Source of the DNA: JBBIND01 sp037444075
GTDB lineage: Bacteria; Acidobacteriota; Terriglobia; Bryobacterales; Bryobacteraceae
Length of the DNA: 10,382 nt
Direction: 5' to 3'
Assembly: GCA_037444075.1 (NCBI GenBank)
Contig: JBBIND010000098.1
Coordinates: 1-10,382 of the forward strand
Below, in pieces: positions 1 to 6,420 of this stretch. Made by a program: the position numbers and the translations under genes. Under the pieces are notes generated by a model, which saw only the letters and a program-made list of their open reading frames with translations, searched no databases and had not been told where the DNA came from. Position 1 is the stretch's first letter. Every line of letters starts with the position of its first letter.

Positions 1-1467
1 GTTGCGCCTGATGCGCTCGAAGTAACGCTCCACGTACGTACGGTTGTGCAGCGGCACTTCATCGCGGTGAATCTGGCCCCCGGAGTCCGTGTGAGTGGCC
101 GTGCGCTGGGAGTAAGGCGTTTGCAGGTTCTGCTGGCCCGAGCCCACTTCCATCATCACTTCACCCTTGATCTCCGCTGAACGCTTGCCGAGGATCTCGC
201 TCAGTTTGCCCATGGCGGCCAACTGCTCGGCTTCCTTCGTGTCTCTGGACCCGTCCTGGCGGCCTGCGCCGCTTCGGAGCTGATCCTCGCCTGAGCCGTC
301 CGAAGAGCGCTCCCCGGTACGGGTCTGCGCCGACTGCTGGGCGCCTTGCCCTTCAGCCTCCATGTTGCCTTCCGGATCGCTCTCGGGCCGCCCGGCGGAT
401 TGTGGCCTGCCCTCACCCTGTTTGTCACCCCGTTCGTCGTCCACCTTGTTAGCGCCGGTCTTGGTGGGTGTCCGTGAGGAGGTGACACGCTCGGCGTCCC
501 CTTCAGGCGGCGGAATCTTCAGCTTGGAGAGCAGATTTGCGAATGCGTCCCGCATTTTCTCGAGGAGGCTGTTGTTGTCAGCCGGGTCAGGAGGCGGCTT
601 GCGGTTGGTGTCCGACGAGCGGGCGTTCTTGTCGTCCGCGTTCGGTGTCCCCTCAGATGGGCTGCCGCCTTCGTTGCCGGAGGAATCTTCGGTCTCCTGC
701 AACTCGCCCTTGGGAAATTCCTCCGCCGTGCGGGCGCGGGAAGCCATCTGCTCCAGAACGTCCCCGGCGCGGAATCCCTCCATGCCCTGCTCGGCAAGCG
801 CGCGCGGCTCTTCCCGGGCTTCAGCGCCGCCCTCACGCTCGGGATCTTCCTTTTGACCGGGAGCCGGAGCCGTGGTGTCACGCCCGGGAGGCTGCTGACG
901 GTCGAGCGCCGAAGTTTGCGCCGAGATCCGCAGCCTGCCCGCCGAGGCTTCGATGAGCGGGGAATGCAGGTCAAGTGTCTTGTACAGAGTAAGCCTAAGT
1001 CCCACCAGCGCGCCGCAGAGCAGCACCAGAACGCCAGCCACGCGGACGGACTTGGGAACGACGAACGGAACCGCCTCCGAGACCGACACACGCTGGCAGA
1101 GTTCCTCCGTCTGGAGGGCTTGCGCTTCGCGCATCGCTTCAGCCCCGCGCCGCGGGCAGGCGCGGTGCGCAAAAAACCAGGTGGTCGAGAGGCTGTCGTG
1201 CAAGCCGAGGCGCGCATCCATCCTTTGGGCGGTTTCGTAAGGGGTGAGAAGCCTGCTCCCGGACCGGCGGAACTCGAAAAGCAGCGCGCCCAGAGCGGGC
1301 GCCAGCAGCCACGGCCAGTTCACCAGGCCCGTACCGGCAACCAGCAGGACGAGCGCACCACTCAGAGCGCCGATGGCCGCCGCAGTCATCAGCCGGGACA
1401 GTCCATTGAAGAGCTCACGGCGGCGAGCCTGAGCGATCAGAGTGGCGTATGTGGTATGTTCGCCCAA
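1..1467 (-). CDS. Membrane protein with long charged disordered region, DUF4175-like layout (partial at 3' end)
   Basis: Minus-strand frame open from 1467 to the window edge (489 codons, no stop seen), so the C-terminus is missing. I place the start at TTG 1467 because GAGGT lies about 9 bases upstream; the first in-frame ATG would cut into the first membrane segment. Visible layout: a basic N-terminus, membrane segments at about residues 27-46, 50-66 and 142-160, then about 250 residues rich in E, D, G, S, P, Q and R with no hydrophobic core. A more ordered tail follows, including EVMMEVGSGQQN and, at the edge, YVERYFERIRR. The segment AQRMDARLGLHDSLST (residues 80-95) resembles the stretch after the membrane hairpin in DUF4175-type proteins. 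Such proteins often sit in MoxR/DUF58/VWA gene clusters, but those neighbours would lie outside the window. The coding call is firm; the family is a guess and no function is assigned. Confidence 0.72.
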   Translation of the reverse strand, partial: MGEHTTYATLIAQARRRELFNGLSRLMTAAAIGALSGALVLLVAGTGLVNWPWLLAPALGALLFEFRRSGSRLLTPYETAQRMDARLGLHDSLSTTWFFAHRACPRRGAEAMREAQALQTEELCQRVSVSEAVPFVVPKSVRVAGVLVLLCGALVGLRLTLYKTLDLHSPLIEASAGRLRISAQTSALDRQQPPGRDTTAPAPGQKEDPEREGGAEAREEPRALAEQGMEGFRAGDVLEQMASRARTAEEFPKGELQETEDSSGNEGGSPSEGTPNADDKNARSSDTNRKPPPDPADNNSLLEKMRDAFANLLSKLKIPPPEGDAERVTSSRTPTKTGANKVDDERGDKQGEGRPQSAGRPESDPEGNMEAEGQGAQQSAQTRTGERSSDGSGEDQLRSGAGRQDGSRDTKEAEQLAAMGKLSEILGKRSAEIKGEVMMEVGSGQQNLQTPYSQRTATHTDSGGQIHRDEVPLHNRTYVERYFERIRRN

Positions 1468-1561
1468 TGGGTACTTACCTCGCCGGGACCATATTCCGCG
1501 CCCCGTTCGAGACTGCGCAACCTCAATTATGGCAGATCTCCGGGCGACACCGAGGTGGATG

Positions 1562-1843
1562 ATGGAAGAACGACTTTTCTACGCTGAATCCACTGCCGTC
1601 AAGCCCGCCACGCTGCAATGTCCCTACTGCCGCACCGCTGAATCCTATGAATTGCGGTGGGCCGTCCGCAAGAAGAAGGACCAGTTGCCGCGGGGCGCCG
1701 ACGAGCGCGCCCGCGCCAAGTTCGCCAAGGCGCAAAGTTACATGGTGCTGGCTGAAGACCAGGTGATGTGCAGGAACCCGCGTTGCCGGAAACGGTTTGA
1801 GGTATCAGGAATCAAGACGATAGCTTTCCTAACCACGGGTTAA
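1562..1843 (+). CDS. Small zinc-ribbon protein, 93 aa
   Basis: Contains a four-cysteine zinc-ribbon pattern: CPYC at residues 20-23 and CRNPRC at 70-75, each knuckle followed by basic or aromatic residues, as in structural zinc ribbons. The 46-residue segment between the knuckles is charged and rich in K, R, A and D. The second knuckle ends CRKRFEVSG, typical of the last strand of a ribbon. The open frame extends upstream to 1442, but I choose ATG 1562 because GAGGT (1552-1556) lies 5 bases before it. ATG 1559 and ATG 1529 are in-frame alternatives; 1529 lacks a clear ribosome site. The gene is divergent from the membrane-protein gene ending at 1467, so the roughly 95 bases between them should hold both promoters. 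The product is probably a cytoplasmic zinc protein. Whether it binds nucleic acid or protein cannot be told. Confidence 0.68.
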   Translation: MEERLFYAESTAVKPATLQCPYCRTAESYELRWAVRKKKDQLPRGADERARAKFAKAQSYMVLAEDQVMCRNPRCRKRFEVSGIKTIAFLTTG

Positions 1844-1883
1844 GCTTCTTGGGCCGCAGCAAACAGGCCTGAATTCGGAAAGG

Positions 1884-1911
1884 CTCCGGCTGCCATCGGC
1901 CGCCCCCGGAG
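1884..1911 (+). promoter_or_regulatory. Possible hairpin covering the ribosome site of the oxidoreductase gene
   Basis: CTCCGG (1884-1889) is the exact reverse complement of CCGGAG (1906-1911), with a 16-base spacer. The GGAG inside the right arm is the only good Shine-Dalgarno sequence for ATG 1922 (10 bases away). Folding would mask it. A six-base stem can arise by chance in GC-rich DNA, so this is a weak regulatory suggestion. Confidence 0.25.
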
Positions 1912-1921
1912 AGAACGAGAA

Positions 1922-3115
1922 ATGGCGATCAACAGGCGGATCTTCATGTTGGCCGGCGCAGGCGCGCTGCGAGCCGTCTCCGCGTCGGACAGGATTGTGC
2001 TCGGCGTCATCGGCTCGGGCGGGCGCGGGACGCTGGTGATGACCGTTTTCCAGAAGGACCCGTCCGTGCAAGTGGGCGCGGTCTGCGACGTCTACGAACC
2101 CAACCTCGAACGCGCCATGTCGACGGCGGCCAAGACGCAAGGCCAGCAGCCGCGCGCTTACCGCAATTACCGGCAACTGCTCGATGACAAGAGCATCAAC
2201 GCCGTGCTCATTGCCACTCCCGAACATTGGCACCATCGGCAGGTGCTGGACGCGCTGGCTGCCGGCAAAGATGTCTACGTCGAAAAGCCCCTCTGCCAGA
2301 CCCCGGAACAAGGCGTGGAACTGGTGGAGGCTGAGAAGCGCTCCAGGAACATCGTGCAGGTGGGCATGCAACGCCGCAGTTACGACCTTTACCGAGAGGG
2401 CCGCAAAGTGGTCGCTTCGGGCAGGCTGGGCAACGTCCGCATGGTGCGTTCCTGGTGGCTGAACAACTACCTCGGCGCGAGCCCGGTGACGAAGCTGGAC
2501 GGGCCGCTCGACTGGGAGCAGTGGCAGGGTCCCGCGGCTTCGCACGCTCCAGACCCCGATCGTTTCCGCAACTGGCGCTACTACAGCGACTACGCGGGCG
2601 GCATCCTGGCCGACCAGGGTGCGCACGTCTTTGACGGCATCCACATGCTGATGAACGCCGGTTACCCCGCCGCAGTAACCGCCGCCGCCGGCAAGCCGCA
2701 TCGCGCCAAGGTGGACATGCCCGAATCCGCCGTGGCGACGGCTGAATATCCGGAGGATTTCATCGGGGTGTTCTCCATCAACTACGCCGCCATGCGATAC
2801 AAGACGCGCAACGACCAGATGAACCACCTGGACGGCGACAAGGCGCGCATGGACATTGGCCGGGAAGATTACAAGGTCTACGATCAAGGGGCCGAAGATA
2901 CGCCCGCGCTCACCGGCGTTTCCGAGCGCGGTTTCGGCTTTGCCACCGAGCAGCATGTCATGAACTTCCTGGAGTGCATGCGCACGCGCAAGACTCCCAC
3001 CGCGCCGATGGCATTGGGCTTCCAGTCCGCCCTCGTCGTGCAGATGGCGAACCTTTCTTTGAAGCACGGCCGCCGTATCCGCTGGAACGCCGCCGCGGGC
3101 AAGACCGAGTTTTGA
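1922..3115 (+). CDS. Gfo/Idh/MocA-family oxidoreductase with Tat-like N-terminus
   Basis: A 397-residue protein of the usual length for this family. An N-terminal INRRIFMLAGAGALRAVSA stretch looks like a short twin-arginine signal. It is followed by the Rossmann strand LGVIGSGGRG (about residues 27-36), which binds the nicotinamide dinucleotide. Family hallmarks follow: EKP at 121-123, with the lysine expected near the cofactor, and DQGAHVFDGIH at 231-241, matching the D/H-containing catalytic helix of GFOR-type enzymes. The C-terminus (NFLECMRTRKTPTAPM) is typical of Solibacter and planctomycete members. The likely role is NAD(P)-dependent oxidation or reduction of a sugar or sugar derivative, perhaps periplasmic with tightly held cofactor. 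Substrate cannot be read from sequence. ATG 1922 has GGAG ten bases upstream. The next gene starts 15 bases after its stop and is probably cotranscribed. The hydrophobic part of the signal is short and broken by R17, so export is likely but not certain. Confidence 0.93.
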   Translation: MAINRRIFMLAGAGALRAVSASDRIVLGVIGSGGRGTLVMTVFQKDPSVQVGAVCDVYEPNLERAMSTAAKTQGQQPRAYRNYRQLLDDKSINAVLIATPEHWHHRQVLDALAAGKDVYVEKPLCQTPEQGVELVEAEKRSRNIVQVGMQRRSYDLYREGRKVVASGRLGNVRMVRSWWLNNYLGASPVTKLDGPLDWEQWQGPAASHAPDPDRFRNWRYYSDYAGGILADQGAHVFDGIHMLMNAGYPAAVTAAAGKPHRAKVDMPESAVATAEYPEDFIGVFSINYAAMRYKTRNDQMNHLDGDKARMDIGREDYKVYDQGAEDTPALTGVSERGFGFATEQHVMNFLECMRTRKTPTAPMALGFQSALVVQMANLSLKHGRRIRWNAAAGKTEF

Positions 3116-3130
3116 TCTGTGGAGGACATC

Positions 3131-4075
3131 ATGCCGTTTGAACTGAACCGCCGTGAATGGTTGGCTGGCATCGCCGGGGGATTGGCCGCGCTGCCGGCAA
3201 GTCCGGCCACTCCTGCTATCGTCCTTTGCGCCTTCTCCAAGCACTTTCACTGGGCGGACGTGGCCACTGCCTCCAGGCATGTGGCTGAACTCGGTTATGC
3301 CGGAATGGACCTGACAGTGCGTCCCGGCGGTCACGTGCTGCCGGAAAGCGTCGAAGACGAGTTGCCTAAGGCCGCGGAAGAAGTGAAGCGCGCGGGCTTG
3401 CAGTTCCCCATGATCACAACCGCCATCGCGGACGCCGGTACGCCTCACGCCGAACGCATCCTCAAAACCGCGTCCGCGCTCGGCATCCGACGCTACCGCT
3501 GGGAAGGCTTCCGGTATGACTTGAAGCGCAGCCTGCTCGCGCAAATCGCTGAGTTCCGCGCCCGCGTGAAGGAGCTGGCGGCGCTGAACGCTCAGTACGG
3601 CATGTGCGCCATGTACCACACGCATTCCGGCCTCGGGCGCTTGGGCGCCTCACAGTGGGACCTGCACATGCTGCTCGAAGGATTTGACCCGAATCACGTC
3701 TCGGTGAACTATGACGTCGCGCACGCCACCATCGAGGGCGGATTTGGCGGATGGGCGCACAGCGCCCGCCTGCTGCTGCCCGTCATGCGCGGCGTCGCTA
3801 TCAAGGATTTCCTCTGGGGCAAGAACGACAAGGGCGCCTGGGCTCCGCGCTGGCGGCCCGTCGGCGAGGGCATGGTGAATTTCCGCGAATTCCTGGCGCT
3901 GCTGAAGTCGTCCGGTTTCTCCGGACCCCTGCAATTGCACATGGAATATGCGGAGTTGGGCGGAGCGGAAACGGGACGCAAGGAACTCACGCTGCCACAG
4001 GATACGGTCCTGGCGATCATGCGCCGCGAGATGCAAACGCTGCGCGGGTTGCTGCAAGCCGCCGGCATCGCCTAA
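3131..4075 (+). CDS. Tat-signal xylose-isomerase-like TIM-barrel protein (sugar phosphate isomerase/epimerase family)
   Basis: A 314-residue protein starting at ATG 3131, where GGAGG (3121-3125) is 5 bases upstream; an in-frame GTG at 3119 would precede that ribosome site and is less likely. LNRREWLAGIAGGLAALPASPA (residues 5-26) is a twin-arginine signal. The remainder fits an AP-endonuclease-2/xylose-isomerase-like barrel: SASRHVAELGYAGMDL-type first helix, MYHTHSG (161-167), NYDVAHATIEGG (193-204), VAIKDFLWG (222-230), PVGEGMVNF (243-251) and LHMEYAELGG (269-278). Members usually isomerise or epimerise sugars using a metal held by E, D, H and E. Here the first E and the H are replaced (see findings). 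It follows the oxidoreductase by 15 bases, which suggests a shared pathway for oxidised (keto) sugars or glycosides outside the cytoplasm. Exact reaction unknown. Confidence 0.9.
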   Translation: MPFELNRREWLAGIAGGLAALPASPATPAIVLCAFSKHFHWADVATASRHVAELGYAGMDLTVRPGGHVLPESVEDELPKAAEEVKRAGLQFPMITTAIADAGTPHAERILKTASALGIRRYRWEGFRYDLKRSLLAQIAEFRARVKELAALNAQYGMCAMYHTHSGLGRLGASQWDLHMLLEGFDPNHVSVNYDVAHATIEGGFGGWAHSARLLLPVMRGVAIKDFLWGKNDKGAWAPRWRPVGEGMVNFREFLALLKSSGFSGPLQLHMEYAELGGAETGRKELTLPQDTVLAIMRREMQTLRGLLQAAGIA

Positions 4076-4093
4076 GCCCGCGGCAGGCAGACA

Positions 4094-4570
4094 TCACTCC
4101 GCTTCGCCGCCTGCCCTTTCACGCAGGCGGAGTTCGGACCACAGGGTGAAGATGGCCGGGTTCTCGAGCCATACCAGCATCCACGCGATCATCTCTTCTT
4201 TCAAACTGGCAAACTCGGCGTCCGGATGATGGCGCCGCAATGCCCATCGCGCGTGTTGCCTGGCTTCAAGCACGGCTTTCCGGCACAATTGCTGGCGCGC
4301 TGTGTCGCCGCGCTCGCCGGCTGCCTCGTACTCGCTTTGGAGGTTCTTGAGCGTCCGTTCCAGTTGGGCGAGATCCTCCTGCCGGACGCCCTCCACGAGC
4401 GGTTCGAGCAACACGCCCGACTCCCGCAGCATGTCCCTCAAATAGCGGCGCGAGACCGGGGCCAGCAACGCTCGAATCTCTTCGAATTCGAGTTCACCGA
4501 CGGCGCCGGGATGTCTTTTTTGCAGGTACTCTTTTAGCCTGCTCTTTCGGCTCAGCTTGCTGGAGGCCAC
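4094..4570 (-). CDS. Helical protein of unknown function downstream of mltG, about 158 aa
   Basis: Coding in a frame different from mltG. It is charged and predicted almost wholly helical. Notable stretches are SRLKEYLQKRHPGAVGELEFEEI (about residues 10-32), LAPVSRRYLRDMLRESG (36-52), LVEGVRQEDLAQLERTL (58-74) and a C-terminal WMLVWLENPAIFTLW (130-144). The last is hydrophobic and tryptophan-rich, but too polar around it to be a clear membrane span. I chose GTG 4570 because it is the first start that keeps the whole charged N-terminal helix, but no ribosome site is visible. The start is therefore uncertain; an internal ATG exists near residue 47. With GTG 4570 the gene overlaps the mltG end by 77 bases, so translation is probably coupled. 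It is the third gene of the ruvX-mltG operon. I do not recognise the family with certainty and assign no function. Confidence 0.68.
   Translation of the reverse strand: MASSKLSRKSRLKEYLQKRHPGAVGELEFEEIRALLAPVSRRYLRDMLRESGVLLEPLVEGVRQEDLAQLERTLKNLQSEYEAAGERGDTARQQLCRKAVLEARQHARWALRRHHPDAEFASLKEEMIAWMLVWLENPAIFTLWSELRLRERAGGEAE
4107..4130. terminator. Hairpin at the meeting point of two convergent genes, possible bidirectional terminator
   Basis: CCGCCTGC (4107-4114) and GCAGGCGG (4123-4130) form a perfect 8-base stem with an 8-base loop. It lies 31 bases after the stop of the plus-strand isomerase gene and inside the last codons of the minus-strand gene. There is no T-run on either side, so it would be a GC-type terminator at best. 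The left arm can pair instead with GGCAGGC at 4082-4088. Confidence 0.35.
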
Positions 4571-5549
4571 GGCGGTATCGGCTGACGGCAGCCTGGTGCT
4601 GCCTGAGATTCTCGGAAAACTCGTGGGCGCCGGATCCATCCGGACGCGCCACAAAGAAGAGCAGCTTGGTTTGAGAGGGCTCTGCGGCGGCGCGCAACGA
4701 GGCCAAACCGGGGTTGGCAATCGCGCCCGGAGGAAGACCCGCGTGGCGATACGTGTTGAAGCTGTTGGTGCTATCCAGGTCAGACCGGTAAATGGCGCCG
4801 CGGTAGCGGTCTTCGAGCAAAGCCGCGTAGATCGTAGTGGGGTCGCATTCCAGCCGCATCTTCCGCTCCAGGCGGTTCTGGAAGACGCTGGCCACAAGCG
4901 GGCGTTCCTCCGGCACCGAGGTTTCCTTCTCCACCAGCGAGGCTAGGGTGACCAGGCTGTGTACATCTCTGTTGTCCACGCCCAGTTGCTCCCAGTTGCG
5001 GCGGAATTCGGCTGTCATCAGGCGGCAGAGTTGCTCGGCGGTAGTGTGCCGCGTGATGTGGTAAGTGGAGGGGAAAAGGTAGCCCTCCAGCGACGGCGCG
5101 GCGGTGGCCAAATCCCGGATCATCGACGGATCCGAGGCCGCTGCCAGAAAGTCCTTGTCTGCTATGAGGCCCATCCTGTCCACAACTGCGGCGATGTCGA
5201 AAATGTTGCTGCCCTCCGGCACCCTGACCTCATACAGGAACACGTCTCCGCGCACGAGCCTGTCAAACACTTCCCAGGCGCTGGCACGGTTTGCAAAACG
5301 ATACTCGCCGGCTTGGAGAACAGCCCTTGGCCGCATCAGCCGCACCAGCAGGAATTGCCAGCGGAAACGCACGACACCGCTCACCTCAAGCAAGTCGGCC
5401 ATGCGCAGCACGGGCGTGCCTCTGGGAAGATCCACGAAGACCTGGCTGGAGAAGCCCGCGTAAGGCAGGCGGACAGCCAGCGCTGACGATGCGATCAACA
5501 CGAGGGCCCCGGCCAGAATCGCCGCCACCAGCCACCAACGGCGCTTCAT
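4494..5549 (-). CDS. mltG: Endolytic murein transglycosylase MltG (YceG-like)
   Basis: A 351-residue inner-membrane protein. It has a single N-terminal membrane anchor (about residues 5-26), a LysM-like region around 35-110 (VDLPRGTPVLRMADLL, LQAGEYRF, VRVPEGSNIFDIA), then the YceG catalytic domain. The catalytic glutamate is E207 in ASLVEKETSVPEERP, matching the family motif. Other family signatures are EGYLFPSTY, VFQNRLERKMRLECDPTTIY and SFNTYRHAGLPPGAIANPGLASL. MltG cuts nascent peptidoglycan strands next to the elongation machinery and so sets strand length. The length is normal apart from a basic, lysine- and arginine-rich tail of about 25 residues that is coded by the region overlapping the next gene. 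The start ATG at 5549 overlaps the ruvX stop in an ATGA arrangement, so the two genes are almost certainly translated together. Confidence 0.96.
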   Translation of the reverse strand: MKRRWWLVAAILAGALVLIASSALAVRLPYAGFSSQVFVDLPRGTPVLRMADLLEVSGVVRFRWQFLLVRLMRPRAVLQAGEYRFANRASAWEVFDRLVRGDVFLYEVRVPEGSNIFDIAAVVDRMGLIADKDFLAAASDPSMIRDLATAAPSLEGYLFPSTYHITRHTTAEQLCRLMTAEFRRNWEQLGVDNRDVHSLVTLASLVEKETSVPEERPLVASVFQNRLERKMRLECDPTTIYAALLEDRYRGAIYRSDLDSTNSFNTYRHAGLPPGAIANPGLASLRAAAEPSQTKLLFFVARPDGSGAHEFSENLRQHQAAVSRYRRGLQQAEPKEQAKRVPAKKTSRRRR

Positions 5550-6025
5550 CCGGACGCAGAGACCTCCTGGCGTGCAGTTGCGGCCAGATAATTTTCGAGC
5601 AGCAACACCGCCGCCACGCGGTCCACCACACCAGCTTGCTTGCGCGTCTTCACGCCGCCTTCCCGCAGCAACCGGTGCGCGTGAGCGGAAGTCAACCTCT
5701 CATCCCACAAGATAACCGGCAATCCTGTTTCGGATTCGAGGCGGCGCGCAAACTCCTCGACGTGCGCTGCCTGCCGCCCTGGCCGGCCGCTCATGTGCAG
5801 GGGATGACCCATGAGGATTACGGTAACATTCCGCGCGGCAATCAGTTGCCGCAGGTGCTGAATGTCCGTCCGTATGTTCTTGCGTTCCAGCGTCTCCAGT
5901 CCCTGCGCCGTGATCCGCAACGGGTCGCTTACGGCGAGCCCGATGCGCCGCTGCCCATAGTCCAGGGCCAGCACACACCCCGCCCGGGTTGCATCATCAC
6001 TTTTCTGAGGGTTGTGCAATGTCAC
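5546..6025 (-). CDS. ruvX: Putative pre-16S rRNA nuclease / Holliday junction resolvase homologue YqgF
   Basis: A 159-residue protein of the YqgF/RuvX RNase H-like fold. Visible hallmarks: VLALDYGQRRIGLAVSD (acidic D22 at the first strand), LMGHPLHMSG (the usual G-P/N-G-rich loop, here with H in place of the common L), LWDERLTS (D108-E109) and AGVVDRVAAVLLLENYL with D125 as the last acidic residue. These supply the metal-binding carboxylates. In E. coli the protein is needed for 16S rRNA 5'-end maturation. GTG 6025 is the first usable start in frame; no Shine-Dalgarno is seen, and the first 14 residues (to about T13-R14) are a non-conserved extension, so a later start is possible. It is first in the ruvX-mltG operon. 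In Bacillus subtilis the homologues yrrK and yrrL are likewise close neighbours. Confidence 0.93.
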   Translation of the reverse strand: MTLHNPQKSDDATRAGCVLALDYGQRRIGLAVSDPLRITAQGLETLERKNIRTDIQHLRQLIAARNVTVILMGHPLHMSGRPGRQAAHVEEFARRLESETGLPVILWDERLTSAHAHRLLREGGVKTRKQAGVVDRVAAVLLLENYLAATARQEVSASG

Positions 6026-6037
6026 GCCGTTGACTTC

Positions 6038-6043
6038 ATTATA
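6038..6043 (-). promoter_or_regulatory. Perfect -10-like TATAAT upstream of ruvX
   Basis: The minus strand reads TATAAT 13 bases before the GTG at 6025. No good -35 lies 16-18 bases upstream; a TTGACG is present only 5 bases away. Transcription from here would give a very short leader, which fits the missing ribosome site. Suggestive only. Confidence 0.3.
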
Positions 6044-6091
6044 GGACCCGTCAAGGTAGACTAGCGTTTTGACTGAAAGCGAATCCGGACC

Positions 6092-6312
6092 ATGACCCTG
6101 CGCCTGATCGCATTAGCTCTGTCCGTATCCCTCGCGCTTGCCGCCGGGGATCTTCTCCCCCGGGACGACGGCTACCGCGGAATCTGGTATTTCAACCAAT
6201 TCTCACGGCACGAGCCGCCCTTCCTACATCCACAAAAGCCGGCACACGCGTCTGGAAACTGCCGCCCCTCATGAAGGCGGAATTCGAACGGCCCATACCC
6301 CTCCGCCCCTGA
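6092..6312 (+). pseudogene. Internally deleted remnant of a secreted BNR-repeat-type protein gene
   Basis: From ATG 6092 the frame encodes a clean signal peptide (MTLRLIALALSVSLALAAG) followed by LLPRDDGYRGIWYFNQ, the usual N-terminus of secreted BNR-repeat family proteins of Acidobacteria and Bacteroidetes. The similarity then stops, and that frame ends after 60 residues. In a different frame, from about 6199, the plus strand reads ILTARAALPTSTKAGTRVW and then KLPPLMKAEFERPIPLRP, ending at TGA 6310-6312. This has the look of the C-terminal end of the same kind of protein (a value-plus-tryptophan strand, then a 'LP..M....ERP' tail). The simplest reading is loss of several hundred codons from the middle, leaving the ends joined out of frame near 6196-6230. 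Nothing recognisable was seen in 6313-6420 beyond the next gene's leader. The N-terminal match is from memory of the family; the C-terminal match is inference. Confidence 0.5.
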
Positions 6313-6420
6313 TGGCGCTTCCCGAAGCCCCGCGCATGCCGCTTGCGATTCTGTCTGCGCTTTTCATTTCATTGAGCGCCGGGCCATGCTAGAGTAGCGA
6401 ATAGGCGAGGTTCCTCGGGG

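Noticed and set aside
853..1587. Plus-strand open frame of 244 codons, and other long frames opposite the left-edge gene.
   Set aside because: Arginine- and glutamine-rich shadow frames without motifs. The minus-strand frame has membrane segments and a ribosome site.
1829..3625. A 598-codon open frame on the minus strand opposite the oxidoreductase and isomerase genes.
   Set aside because: It is antisense to two well-recognised genes in GC-rich DNA, where such open antisense frames are common. Its translation is rich in H, R, V and G and shows no domain.
6030..6091. A plus-strand promoter starting with TTGACT at 6030.
   Set aside because: No acceptable -10 element at 16-18 bases; the best partner is 21 bases away and poor.
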